From: Papilionanthe hookeriana x Papilionanthe teres
Lineage: Eukaryota; Streptophyta; Magnoliopsida; Asparagales; Orchidaceae
Length of the DNA: 64,000 bases
Direction: 5' to 3'
Assembly (NCBI GenBank): GCA_022702705.1
Contig: CM040427.1
Span: 70,716,783 to 70,780,782, forward strand
Shown here: piece after piece, positions 11,761 through 22,959 of the stretch
Numbering within the stretch: position 1 is the stretch's first letter
Layout of the letters: every line of letters begins with the position of its first letter
Made by a program: the position numbers and the translations under genes
The notes under the pieces: model-generated
Told to the model about the DNA's origin: nothing
The model's database searches: none
The model's input: the letters and a program-made list of their open reading frames with translations, nothing else

Positions 11761-12200
11761 TCGAGCTCGATTGAACTGCATTTGAGAAGTTCCCGATCAC
11801 AGTTCTTCCAACAAGGGAGTATAGCCCATTCTTTCTGACTCCTTTCATGACTATGAGAGAGCCCTTAGCTACTCTGATACAGCTATTCTCTGCCTTGAAT
11901 GAGTATCCATTCGACTCCAGCGTCCCTAAAGAAATCAAATTTCTTTTAAGTTCTGGGACGTACCTGACATGCTGCAGTATCCGTTCAGCTCCATCGAACA
12001 TCTTTATTCTGATCGTCCCGCTGCCGATCACCTTACAAGCTTTATTGTCTCCAAGTAGAACGGATCCACCATTTGCCGCTTGTAGTGTCTCGAACCGTCT
12101 CTGTGAGGACACATGTGGAAGGAGCACCCCGAGTCAAGGATCCACTCCTTGCTAGATTCGGATTCTCGTGATCACCGGAGCTTCGACTGAATCATAGCCG
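11738..12200 (-). CDS. pol: Copia aspartic protease (frameshifted)
   Basis: The active-site motif WILDSGCSFHMC is read on the minus strand with the Asp codon at 12135-12133. The following frame (12127-11738) has the conserved GGSVLLGDNKACKVIG and YVPELKRNLISLG segments. The two are separated by one missing T (CTGG reduced to CGG) near 12106. The protease cleaves the Gag-Pol polyprotein. Family identity is secure from the DSG motif and position between zinc knuckle and integrase. Confidence 0.88.
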
Positions 12201-12249
12201 TCCGAGACTATGCTTGCTTCTCCGGAATCTTTAGGCTTCTCCGAAAGCC

Positions 12250-13008
12250 TTTCTTTCTATCCGGACGAGTCCTTCTTAAAATGACCTTCCTTGTGGCAAT
12301 GGTAAGCACTTGTAGGATCTCTTAGAAGACCGACCTCTAACGTTTCTTCCGGACCTTGATCCGCTCCGGTCACTTTTATAACCTTTATTGCTCGATCTTC
12401 CTCTAACCATCGATCGTCTCCGCTGGTTTCCTCCTTCATGTCGTGCTTCTTCCGAAGTTCTTTGGCTCGATCAATGATTGAACCTCTTCCAGAGTAATCG
12501 TCTGCGCCCTTCCATAGAGCATCGCATCCTTGAACTGCTCGTAGCTCTTAGGAATAGAGTTTAGCAGCAGCAGTGCCTTGTCCTCGTCATCCATCTTGAC
12601 GTCGATGTTCTCAAGATCATCTATGATCTTGTTGAACTCGTCGATCTGCTCCGAGACGGATTTGTCTTCGTGCATTTTGAAGGAGTATAGGCGCTGCTTC
12701 AGAAAGAGCCTATTAGCTAAAGACTTGGTCGGGTAGAGTACCTCGAGTTTGGCCCAAAGTGCTTCGAGCCGTTGTCTCCCTCGACACCTCCCTCGGAACC
12801 TTATCGCCCAAGCTCGAGATTATCGGACTATGAGCTTTCTCCGGCATGCCAATCTTCTCTTTCTCGTCATGTCGGCCGGCGGTGCCGCCGGCCCTTGCAA
12901 GGCTTCGCAACGCCCCGCCGAACCAAGCATAGCTCTCATCTTTACTCTCCACGAGCCGAAGTCATTCTTTCCCGTGAACTTCTCGATGTCGAATTTGGTG
13001 GAACCCAT
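12250..13008 (-). CDS. gag: Copia Gag (frameshifted)
   Basis: Starts at ATG 13008 with MGSTKFDIEKFTGKNDF...WRVKMRAML, the usual copia Gag N-terminus. After frame disruption, 12675-12436 holds the UBN2-type core (MHEDKSVSEQIDEFNKII, DDEDKALLLLNSIPKSYEQF). A CCHC zinc knuckle (YHCHKEGHFKKD) lies near 12320-12260; an extra T displaces its first cysteine and the last is changed (TGC to TCG). Gag assembles the virus-like particle and the knuckle binds RNA. Alternative upstream TTG starts are ignored. Confidence 0.85.
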
Positions 13009-13089
13009 TTTCCCCGCCAAACACCTCTTCTTCGTCGTTGGCCGCGAACACCTTCACGCGAACGCCTCTAGCCAAGAAGTATTGATTTT

Positions 13090-13107
13090 CCCACAGACGG
13101 CGCCAAT
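13090..13107 (-). other. Copia primer binding site
   Basis: Read on the minus strand directly after the 5' LTR, TTGGCGCCGTCTGTGGGA. The first nine bases (TGGCGCCGT) fit the 3' end of plant tRNA-Asp; the rest fits less well, so the primer tRNA is uncertain. Confidence 0.6.
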
Positions 13108-13729
13108 TGTTGTGGGATATGTACTTCCTGATATAGAAATAAAACGCAAAGAGCACAAGCAAACACAAATCGTTTACGTGGTTCGATCCAACTGGATCTA
13201 CGTCCACGGGAGGGAATCAATCAAGTAGTTCACTAAGGTAAAAGAAATGGAGAATACATAGCTTATACATAGAGATGAGTCCTCATCTTCCTTCTATAGC
13301 CTCCCCTCAAGCGACACCTTGATACAAGGCCTCAAGATGCTCTCCTCCTCTCTAACTCTCTAGCTATTCTCTCCTCCTTAGTTCTTTTTCACTCTTTAGA
13401 AAACCCACACTAAAGCCTCCCCTCCTCTCATCTATTTATAGTAGATTAGATTACATTATAATATACTATAAATAGATGAGGTGTAACCTTTAAGAATTGC
13501 ATGGCTTCCACATGTCCACCCTTTAGAGTCCTCCATCGCATGGTTTCCACATGTCCTTTCACATGTCCTTCTTCCACCGCATGGCCTCCACGTGTCCTTC
13601 CACATGTCCTCTTCTAGGGTATTCCATAATGAGGTGGCACCTTCTAAAGTCAACAAAAGAGGCTTTAAAGTAAGGAGGAGTTTAAGAGTGCTTACTTGCC
13701 TTAATGACTAATTGGGGGTCAAAACAACA
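13108..13729 (-). repeat. 5' LTR of the copia element
   Basis: 622 bp, apparently identical to 8363-8984. A TATA-like CTATAAATAG occurs on both strands around 13433-13472 and probably includes the core promoter. Confidence 0.95.
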
Positions 13730-14299
13730 ATTTTCAAAGATCTCATTTCTATAGATTATTAGTGAATATTATTTCAACAGTAGTCTCTTAATTGGAAATG
13801 CATTCCTTCAAGAAAAAAATCAACCAGAGATTAGTATTGGTGGATTATTAATGACATCTATCACAAGAGAAGATGTTCTTACAAGTGAAACAAAATGTTA
13901 AAATATATGCCTAAAGTGAAGAAATCAGTTGAAAATTTTTCAACAAAATTATTGTTTTCACCATAAATCACTCAAAAAAATTTTTGACCAATGCTCTATT
14001 GCTGGATCCCTCCATTGATCATAGTGATGGAATGACCATATAAATTCCAAAGAAAACTTGTACATAATGAAAAAAGTGGATAATAAATTTTTCATAAAAT
14101 TATACATGTGCAACAAAAAAAATAATATCATTTTTTGTAGTATTACAATTACTTATAATGATGTTATAATAATTTATCAAATTATAAATGATCATCAAAT
14201 CCAAAAAAGATAAAAATTACAAATATTTGTCAAATAGAATAAAAGCATCTTAATGTAATGAACTCTCACAATGACACACACTCCTCCATGTATTCATCC
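13730..14299. other. Intergenic with a short coding-like fragment
   Basis: ATTTT (13730-13734) is the right target duplication. At about 13790-13880 the plus strand encodes an open stretch reading IGNAFLQEKNQPEISIGGLL and on through MTSITREDVLT. It looks protein-coding but I do not recognise it and it is not bounded by clear signals. If it belonged to a gene whose first part is near 8290-8362, the copia insertion has split it. The rest is AT-rich filler. Confidence 0.35.
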
Positions 14300-15660
14300 T
14301 CCTTATCCTCATGCTCATTTTTCATGGGCTGATCTTTCTATTTTGTCTTTTGTCTTATAATTTTTCTATCAAGGCTTCATTACACAATCATCCAAGCTTC
14401 CATCGAAGAAATTGTTTGCAGCTCTATATCTTTAGAAAATCCTACAACATGTCTTGTAACCAGCTCATCCATCAAATCAACTCCATCTCCAGAGTAAGAA
14501 TAGCATGCATCATATGCCAACTATTTATGGCCTAAATAATATATTTCTCACTTCATTTTTGCACAAATAGCTTCTCTATATATATCAAACTTTGACTGCT
14601 CACAATATCCATTCAACTTTCCTTTGCTGTTGAACACTAGATTCATACTTTAATCTATTGCAGTCATCCTATAAAAATTCATGACACTAACAAAAATATA
14701 TATATAATTTGAAGTAATTTGTATTTCAATAATAAGCTTACATAAACTTAGTGTGCTAAATAATCATTATGGTTTATTGTGTAACTCCATAGATATGATT
14801 TCTCTTTTAAGTATTTATTTATTATAAACACTTTTAAAATTAGTAAATAGTGATCATGATTTTTCCATGATACATATCACCTATGGTTTACCATTCTCTT
14901 CCTAAATATATGGTGTTGATCATTCAATATATAAGGTGTTGCAAATCATACCTCAAAAAAATATTCAAATATTGGTTGAACTGTTCATACTCAAGGAATT
15001 TTTGAATTTTGTCATAATTTAAGAGATTATAGATTGTTTCTTCATTGATGCCTCTATTATTTAATGCTTTATCCATTATTTATAAATTAGATAATAATGT
15101 CAATGAAGTCTCTATAGCATTGGCAACATTGCCATCTTCATGTAGCTGATCAAAGTAATAGGAGTAGAAATTAGATATCTCCTAAGCTAAATATATTTAT
15201 AGGTTGAGGCCTTCAAGATATGCTTTACTTTTCATAATTCAATAAGAGTATTTAGTTTTTTATAGCATTATAAGGAATTAAGTGTGACAGAGTACAAGTT
15301 ATATTAGTATGATATTCAAATGGGTACATCAATAGATATTATATTAGACCTCAAAATCTTGTCTCATTGAGCAGTTATATTTGTAAGTGCTCTATTTTAT
15401 AATAACTTATCAATCCTTGATTAGTCTTTTATTTCCCTCTTTAAATATGATGATTAATAAATTTTAAATATACCAGTCAAATTTATTATTTCTAATTTTT
15501 TTTTTATCAATAACTGTCATTTTAACCTTTTACATTGCTCTGTAATATAGTGCTTTTTATCTATTCAGAACTTTACTGTCTTGTATTTAGTAACAGGAAA
15601 TTTGCACAATTTTTCAATCTCTCGTAGCACATAATCAGCTTCTCTTGATTTACTTATTAC
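14300..15660 (-). pseudogene. Unidentified coding-like fragments
   Basis: Several minus-strand stretches read like protein but lie in different frames with AT-rich gaps between. They include SREADYVLREIEKLCKFPV (about 15655-15590), NFYSYYFDQLHEDGNVANAI followed by ETSLTLLSNL (about 15165-15085), GINEETIYNLLNYDKIQKFL (about 15050-14990) and DGVDLMDELVTRHVVGFSKD (about 14495-14435). They could be exons of one gene or remains of a pseudogene. I do not recognise the family and no complete gene model with clean splice sites could be built. Confidence 0.3.
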
Positions 15661-15781
15661 AACTCACTAGTCAAGAAATAAATGCAATATCAATAATAAA
15701 ACAAAGTAGAAGGCAATGCATAGTAAACAGTAAGCAAGAAGAAAGAAAGAAACCAATAAACCAAATTGAAAACCATCCTTA

Positions 15782-16140
15782 GTAAGCCCCATTTTGCTTA
15801 CTTTCATATTTTGGCATACTAAAGAAATCGAGAAAGCCAACTGGTCATGACCAAACACCACCGGACACCAGACGGAAAGAAGAGAGCCCAATAAGCCCCA
15901 TACTCGTCAATTTTGTATTTCGACATACCAAAGAAACTAGAGAATCCCACACATAAGCCATAACCAAATACACTTGAATGCATGAGCCACATAAGACCCA
16001 TGTCAATCAATTCATATTTTGGCATATCAAAGAAATCATAGAATATCACACAAAAATCATAATTAAAACACACGACCGCCACATAGAAGGAAGAGAGTCC
16101 TATAAATCATTTTATGCTCATGAATTCATATTTCGACATA
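15782..16140. repeat. Degenerate tandem repeat, unit about 112 bp
   Basis: About three and a half diverged copies, each beginning near AAGCCCCAT or ACCCATGTC, then a core like TTCATATTTTGGCATACCAAAGAAA and an ACACATAAGCCATAACC-like segment. Cores start near 15800, 15912, 16010 and 16122. The minus-strand open frames over it are a consequence of the repeat. Confidence 0.65.
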
Positions 16141-17095
16141 CCACAACACAGTAGAAAACTACCCTCACGTAACAGAAGAGGAAAATTAAGAAATGCATAA
16201 ACCTTAGCCAAACGCATCCTTACAATAAGACAGAAGATAGAATGATACACTCGATTGAGATGAAGGAAAACATACAAGTTTATTCATAGTTTAAATGAAG
16301 AACGTTCGGGAACGAGAAGACGGAAGAAGGAACTTAACGAACAAACTAGAGGGATATGCGGGAGACTATGGGGGTAGAGATGGGAGAGTCGAGGGAAAAT
16401 AAAAGTGAAACTGTGGAAAAACGTGCCATAAAAACAGTCACGAAATGCTAAATGCAAACAATTGTGACACGAAAAAACCAAGGAAACGCCCTTACAAACA
16501 GAGTTTAAAGGCAGCGGGAACATGCACCACAGCAATGCCGCTGTCCCAAACAGATCCTTATATATCTGAATATCTCAAGCGATATATCATAAAAATTATA
16601 ATGAAATTGTATATATTAAAGAACTTTTGACATAAAACAATGGCCTAGATTGCACTGTCGGTAAGATACAAAAGTAATGATGAGAACCTTTACGTAAAGC
16701 AAGTATGAGATAGGCCGCCAACAACAACTTTGGTTAGTTGGTATATTGAACACGCTTGTTTTTCGGAAGGTAGAATGCCTTTATACCCAAAATAATTAAA
16801 TATTTTTGATATAAATATTGTGATGATTATTTGCAACAAAGTTAAAAAAGAAAATTTATAATTATTTGAGCTATAGATGCGGAAATGCTACGTCTTTCTA
16901 GCTTTATGGAATCAAAGGCCTTCTCATGCGGATATTGAATTGGGCACAGTTTGATGGGGTTTTTTGGTGTTGAGAATTTTAGGGCAGAGAAATGCCTACG
17001 TCCTTGGAGATTTATTGAGGTTCGGCAAAGATGCATACGTCATCAGGAGCAGAGCGGCGGTTTTTCTTTCAATTCAGAAAAGAATACAAAATACT

Positions 17096-17098
<3 letters not shown>
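16141..17098. other. Intergenic, possible transposon debris
   Basis: No gene recognised. A GCTGTCCCAAACAGATCC stretch at 16538-16555 resembles the end of a hAT/PIF-type MITE, without a matching partner. Sequence at 16880-17060 has the flavour of an LTR but no second copy or boundary was found. Confidence 0.3.

Positions 17099-17166
<68 letters not shown>
17099..17166. repeat. (TA)34 microsatellite
   Basis: An uninterrupted TA run of about 68 bp. Confidence 0.9.
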
Positions 17167-17168
<2 letters not shown>

Positions 17169-18008
17169 CCCGACATATAATATGTAATTACAAAATTATC
17201 CCGTACCGTATAGCGGGGACCTTGCTCCAACACCCCTCCGTTGGCTTGCTATGTTCCGCTCAAGCATTTGTCTCTTATCTGATATAGGAGCCATACCTAA
17301 CATTTAATAAATTTATTTGACGCCATTCTTTTCACAAGTTAATTATTTTTGTCTTTCTAACTCCTATTTAGTTGTTATTCTGTAATTTTAAGAAGTTTTT
17401 CAAAATTAGATTAATTAGTGTGTGACAGTTATATGAATTCAACTTTCAAAATTTTCTTAGGATGATGAATTTATAGACATCACAACAGCTTCCTAATGCT
17501 AAGAGCACCATTTGTAATGCCCCTGCCATCATCAAATTGAGAAGACTGTTGAGAATTGCTTGTCTTTGTGAATAAGGTCAAGTGATTGATGATGAATAGA
17601 GATGATTGTGGTCTTAAGAATCCTTCAGTAGTTAGAAAAGCATAGGCAAAAGCCAAACAAGCACCTCTTCTACTTGAATAGCAGTTATGGTTTTCTCCAT
17701 GGTAATATTAGGAGGTCATGTGCATTGAAAGCAAAAATGTGAAAGAGAAAAGAGCATTGTTAGCTTAAAGGGGAAGGTGGTTGCTTCTAGCATTTATACT
17801 AAAGAAGTTTCCAATTTTGTTCTCCAAAATTATTAATAAGTAAAAGGGCTCGAGTAGATTATGTCTTCTTCATCTTCTTCTTTTTCTCCTTCTCCTTCTT
17901 CTTGTTATACTTTTTTCTTCATGTTTCTTTTTAGAGAGATTACATAGCATTCACATTTAACACCTAATTTTCAATTTTTACATATGTGCTACCTTATGCA
18001 AGAAATGT
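17167..18008. other. Intergenic, nothing recognised
   Basis: Contains a CT/TTC-rich tract near 17868-17920. GCTCCAACA at 17226-17234 could be the start of a minus-strand LTR (TGTTGGAGC), unproven. No coding signal. Confidence 0.35.
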
Positions 18009-18314
18009 CACTGCAGGAAAATGTCAGATTAGCGTCGCACATTTTCGATAAGAGTCGGGCATTTTTTGAACTCTAATTATTTTTAGAGTCGGATTAAAGT
18101 CAAAAATGTGTTGACCTAAAAATGGGCATATCTAATTAATTTTGTGTCGACCTCTGTGTCGGATTTTTTTTACATCGAAATTAGCATCTCAAGGTTCCGC
18201 CACTATTATTTTCTTCAAGAATTTGGGAGACGATAACTTAAGGTCGTATTAGCGTCGGCCATGTGCGACACTAATTAGCGTCGAGTTTATTCTAATGTTA
18301 TCTTCCCCATAGCG
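18009..18314. mobile_element. Short non-autonomous CACTA-type element
   Basis: About 306 bp. The left end CACTGCAGGAAAATGTCAG leads into subterminal copies of ATTAGCGTCG and related words. The right end read inward is CGCTATGGGGAAGATAAC, resembling the right end of the larger element at 22144-25949. Its first about 250 bp parallel those at 22144-22430, so both belong to one family. Both tips are mutated and no 3-bp duplication is seen. Confidence 0.5.
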
Positions 18315-19099
18315 TCAAATTAGCGACGCTAGATATCAAGTTGATTATTATAGCTAATTTTGAGATCCTATGCTAACTCATGAGGTTGACTACTTGATCT
18401 TATTTGGGCATAGGGTTCGCCAAGGTGATGTTAGGTTGACCCATTGACCAAGCTTGACCAAAATGGTCCCAAGGTTGACCAATTGGGTGTTAAGGTTGAC
18501 CTAGTGGCCAATATGATGACCATCAGGTCCAGGGTTGATCAGATCGTTAATGCAGTGACCATTGGGTCTGGGTTGATCAAATGGTCAATGTGGTGATCAA
18601 ACCAGAGTTTGTCATCCTGATTTGAGCCTAAAGAGGGTACATTAGGGATTAATTTAGTTCTTAGAGTTTGGATACCCTAGATGAATTCAAAGGGGTCAAT
18701 GCTGGTAGATCTCCTCCTAAGGTGGTGATCATGGTAATCATTGAGTTTTTTAGAAGAGTGTGTGAGGATCCCGAGCCAATGTGGATAGCTCAAGGCATGT
18801 CTTGTTTATAAATGTCAATTTGGGGTAGTTTCTTGTAAAAGCGAAGTCAACAATTAGATTTCTCATTGGATGATGAAATAAACACTCATATGTCATATGA
18901 AATTTTTCATTCTTTGAATCTGCTCATAGGTGTGAGAATAATCTATTTAAAAGTTTCGGAGACGAGGATACTTAGGTTTATGATTGTTTTTTACTTAGAC
19001 ATAAAATATGACACACATATATTTGTGCGAGGGCTTGAAGGATCCCTTGCTGGCGCTTTACCTTGTCGTTGTGTGTGTGCGTAAACTGCTATAAGTTCT
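18315..19099. other. Non-genic, TTGACC-rich stretch
   Basis: Between 18424 and 18605 the words TTGACC and TTGATC recur many times at irregular spacing, a degenerate repeat. The remainder probably belongs to the decayed gypsy element whose gag follows on the minus strand. Confidence 0.4.
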
Positions 19100-20010
19100 T
19101 TAAGCTTTCAAGTATGGATAAGTTCCTCAATTAGATTCCGGAGGTGACAGTACTCCTCTACGTTGTTTCCATGATCATGGTGGTAGCGACAGTACCATTT
19201 CAGATCTCATGAGGCCGATGACGCCTTTAGTGGCAGGGCTGATTTGAACTATGTTTTGGATGGCTTGAACTATTTTGACCTTTAACACATTGAAGATGTA
19301 AGACTTCAGATCTCCTTGTAAACATGCGGTTGCTCATAATATTGATCGATCGCTGATTAGAGCGCTGCATTCGGTCATCGTTGCTTTGGTCATTTCCCTA
19401 ATGATCTCAGGTTCGAGAGTTGCTAGTTTGTTGTTTGGTGGACTGATTGTCCTTTGCCATTTGTTTTTTGCCCTGTTCTTTCCACTTCATTTATGGGTGA
19501 TTGGACAATCCCGGGTTACCTCGGGGAGCTATGGAGGTCTTCTTCAACAAGCAAAGGCTCGTTCTCCATCTCCAATAATTCTATGAAAGTAGTTGGTTCA
19601 AACAGATTTAGGTCATACCATAATCGTTTGATTCAGACTACTCGCTTTAAGGCACTTCCAGTTATTTCCAGATTCAGATTTCTAACTCTTAGCATTTTAT
19701 TCTGGAAGCAGGTGATGTAGGCTTGTAGGCTCTCATCTTCTCCCTTCTCGAGGTTAAACAGGGTGTCTGAGTCTTTCCTCAGCTGATGCACATTTGAGAA
19801 GTGCAAAACGAAGAATCTCCTAAACTCGTAGCAACTTGGGATGATTTCGGTTGGTAGACTATTGAACCACCAAAAGGTCGAGCCTTACAGGGTGGTTAAG
19901 AATAGATGACACTTTATTTGGTCATCGATCTAGAGCATATCAATGAATGATTTGGATGACACAACGTGGTTGATTGGGTCAGTTGAATTCGTAGCTTAAG
20001 AGGAAGCATT
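19100..20010 (-). pseudogene. Ty3/gypsy-type gag remnant
   Basis: On the minus strand, with in-frame stops, the retrotransposon Gag core is readable: WWFNSLPTEIIPSCYEF near 19875-19825, then FFVLHFSNVHQLRKDSDTLF and the GEDESLQAYITCFQ motif, followed by LEITGSALKR. A C-terminal YCRYHHDHGNNVEEYCHLRN segment lies at 19185-19120, the usual sequence before the protease in these elements. No protease or RT follows, so this looks like a gag-only (TR-GAG-like) or truncated copy. Confidence 0.7.
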
Positions 20011-22143
20011 ACCTCTTTGATTTTGATAGCAAAGGCATATTTTGCGCGCAGCCGGACATACAGCTGTATTCATTCTTCCCAACGCCTATTCGCCCGCATA
20101 GAGGCAGCTGTGTCGGTGTATTGGGACTCACTTTGTCCCTCTATCTGCTGGTTGCTGACCTGGTTGTGCGAGATAAGGAGTTTCTTTGTGGGGGCTTTTG
20201 GGGACAAACCCCCTGAGGTTCTGCTTCTAGGCAAAGCGCCTGATTGCTGCCCAGAAGATTTAGAATTGCTCCATCATGAGAGTCATTTGGCTTCCATGTG
20301 TTTTATCTCTCTTTGGGAAGTTTATCCTTTGTAGTTTGCTCTGCTTCTCGTCTGTGACATGTCCACGCTCACTATACTACCATTCAGGATGTTGGATCTC
20401 GAATTGTCTTTTGTGAACACACCTTGAGAGTTAAGAGTCGAGTGAAGGAGAGAAAAAGTAAATCAAGAGTTACTGTAAAAGAAACCGGGGGAGTCCCAAT
20501 AGCCTGACCCCCATTGGTCATCCTCTTGTCTCTTATTTATAAGAATATATTCAGTAAAATTATAGAAAGAAGAGAATGGTTATGGAAACCTTTCTTAATA
20601 TGATTAATGCTCTAATAAATTTTATGGATTTCATTTCATTTCTTTACTAAAATTTGAATTTTGATATGACGTTAATTGGTTGGTCGATTTACTACAATGT
20701 GGCCGAGTGAGGCAATCGACTGGGTGGCGACTGTGCCTTATGTTTGGTCAACCAAGGCATTCGGTTGAATGAAGATCTCATCCGCCGCGGCAAGAGCGGG
20801 TCGGCTATCCAATCCCAATCAGGGGTTTCTTCCTGTGCTTTTGTCGGTCAATTGGTTGACTTATGAGTCAATTTTTTTTATCAGTTGAATCGTGGCTCAC
20901 TTATCTCTTTGGCTCAAGTCTTATTAGTTTTACATCTCGTCTATCTGGTCGATTCGTCGCCTCAGCTGGATACCCTTATTTGTAAGGACTTAGGAGATCT
21001 TCTCCTTGCCTGTGTGAGGTATCCGATGAGACGCTAGGATGAATTACGTCTCTCCCTTGTCGAATCTAGTCGCCATCGAGCGAGGGACCATCTCCAGAGC
21101 TTTGACGTGTCTCAGGTTTAGAGACACGGCTTCACGTGATTAGTGGTGACTTGTCGGTCGGCTGTTTACCCTTGGGGGAAGCTTTATGTTTTGGCCGTTC
21201 ATTCTTTTTTAAGATTCATGACGGTAGTTCTAGTGTATAAATATATGTAAATACATAGGTATTGGGTGGTATGTGCAGAAATGCCCCTTCTTGTGATGAT
21301 GATGATCCTGATTATTTCTTTTTATAGATTGGATACTTGAAGGAAAAATTGGTATGTGCACAAATGCCCCTTCTGTTTTATATCATCCTTTCGCAGTTGT
21401 AAAGGCTAAAACAAGTAAGTTTCCAATCGATTCTAACTCAATCAAAAAGTTACAATGTCATTCAAGCTAAGGATGGCTAGGTTGTAAAGGCTAAACCAAG
21501 TAAATGTGTAGTCAATTTTAACTCAATTCAAGAGTTACAATAACTTTCAAGCAAAAAATACTGCAAAATAAATAAGAATAGAGGTATGATAAATATGATG
21601 TAAATCTTTAAGATTCTTCTAAGAAGAAGTGCATGACTCAACACTTTGATGTAAATTATCAAATCTTAATGCATCTACAAATGCTTCATTCTCACCTTAC
21701 TGTGTAATATGACTTGAAAATTTCTACTAAGTTGGAAAGAGTTTGGACATAGCTATTATATAATAAGAGGCTTATTAGGCATATTTTGCAGAAGTAACCA
21801 TAAAAACATCCTCTATTTAAATGAAATATCTGTGACTATTTTTAAAATTTTAATTTTCTATTAATATAGATTTGAATCATTTATTGTGAGTGATTATAAA
21901 GGTGAATGTTTCAATTAAAATAGAGTTCAACATCATTAAATATCTTTAGTATTAAGGCTTTGAAGAGCCTATCTTTGATCACCCAGAGCAAATTTCAAAA
22001 TTGATTATGCAAGAAGTGTTCAATGATAAGTATTAGGGAGCATTATGGTTTATCATTTTACAAGTAAAATTCGAGTAACATTGAGAGAAGAATAGTTATA
22101 TGTTGAAAATAAAAATGTTTCTTATAGAGAATTTTAGGAAGGT
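20011..22143. other. Non-coding, probable LTR/leader of the gag remnant and repeats
   Basis: 20380-21290 is richer in GC than its surroundings and has the look of a decayed LTR and leader for the minus-strand gag, but I found no paired LTR. A degenerate direct repeat of about 75 bp occurs at about 21399-21470 and 21481-21553, and a 24-bp near-repeat (GGTATGTGCAGAAATGCCCC) at 21270 and 21352. Confidence 0.4.
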
Positions 22144-22959
22144 CATTACCTATAGAAAAAATTCTGATTAGAGTCGTACATTTCCGACACTAATCGAGCT
22201 ATTTTTCCGACTCTAATCATAATTAGTGTAGGATTGCTGTCGAAAATATTTTGACGTTAAAATGGGCGTCGCAAATGGAATTTGCGTCAGCAATTGCGTT
22301 GGGCTTTTATTTGCGTTAGAATTTACATCGAAAAATTTTGACACTAAATATTTCAGTCGAAATTATGACTCACGCTATTTGAACAGTTGATTTAGGTCGA
22401 TTTATCTGAATACAATTAGCGTCGGCCTACTTTTGACGCAAATCAGCGTTTGATAGTTTTATTGTTGTTGCATCAAATTTAGCGGCATCTAATATTGAAG
22501 GGCTGAATAACCCTTTAGCTTTGGAATGTTCCGACGCTATTCTGATCCAAACGTGTACACAACAACAAAAGGAAAATATAACAAAATGATTAGATTTCCA
22601 CATACCTGTACATACCAAACACAAACAACATATTAAACATTTATCTATCATCAGAACTACTATAAAAAAAACTCCAACATATCTTAAAAATGATGCTAAA
22701 TTTAAATAAGCATAAACAAATCAAAGTGCTCAAAATCTTACAAAAACTGAAAGTTTGATTAAACAAAAATAAAAAAATTATACAATCAACCCTTATGCCG
22801 GGGGAACAACATTAAACACAAAATAAAAATCTAATCTTCCTCACCATAATCATTCAGCTCCTCCTCCTCCTCATCCTCCTCAACAACACTCAAATGCCAT
22901 TTGCTCCAGCAATCGAGACTCTCCGTCAAGCATGCCAGACTATCTGTAACAATCTATTG

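Larger units (their letters stand above)
8363..13729 (-). mobile_element. Ty1/copia LTR retrotransposon, full length (5367 bp)
   Basis: Two 622-bp direct repeats bound the element, each starting TGTTGTGGG and ending AAAACAACA, flanked by the perfect 5-bp target duplication ATTTT (8358-8362 and 13730-13734). Coding order on the minus strand is gag, protease, integrase, reverse transcriptase, RNase H; integrase before RT defines Ty1/copia. The length is typical for the superfamily. I read the two LTRs as identical along their length, implying very recent insertion. Yet the internal frame is interrupted by about ten one-base indels, so this copy either is defective and was moved in trans, or carries consensus errors. 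Lineage (Tork-like by gag and integrase wording) is a guess. Confidence 0.95.

Noticed and set aside
12749..13228. 159-codon plus-strand frame over copia gag and LTR
   Set aside because: Antisense to gag and runs into the LTR; no family features.
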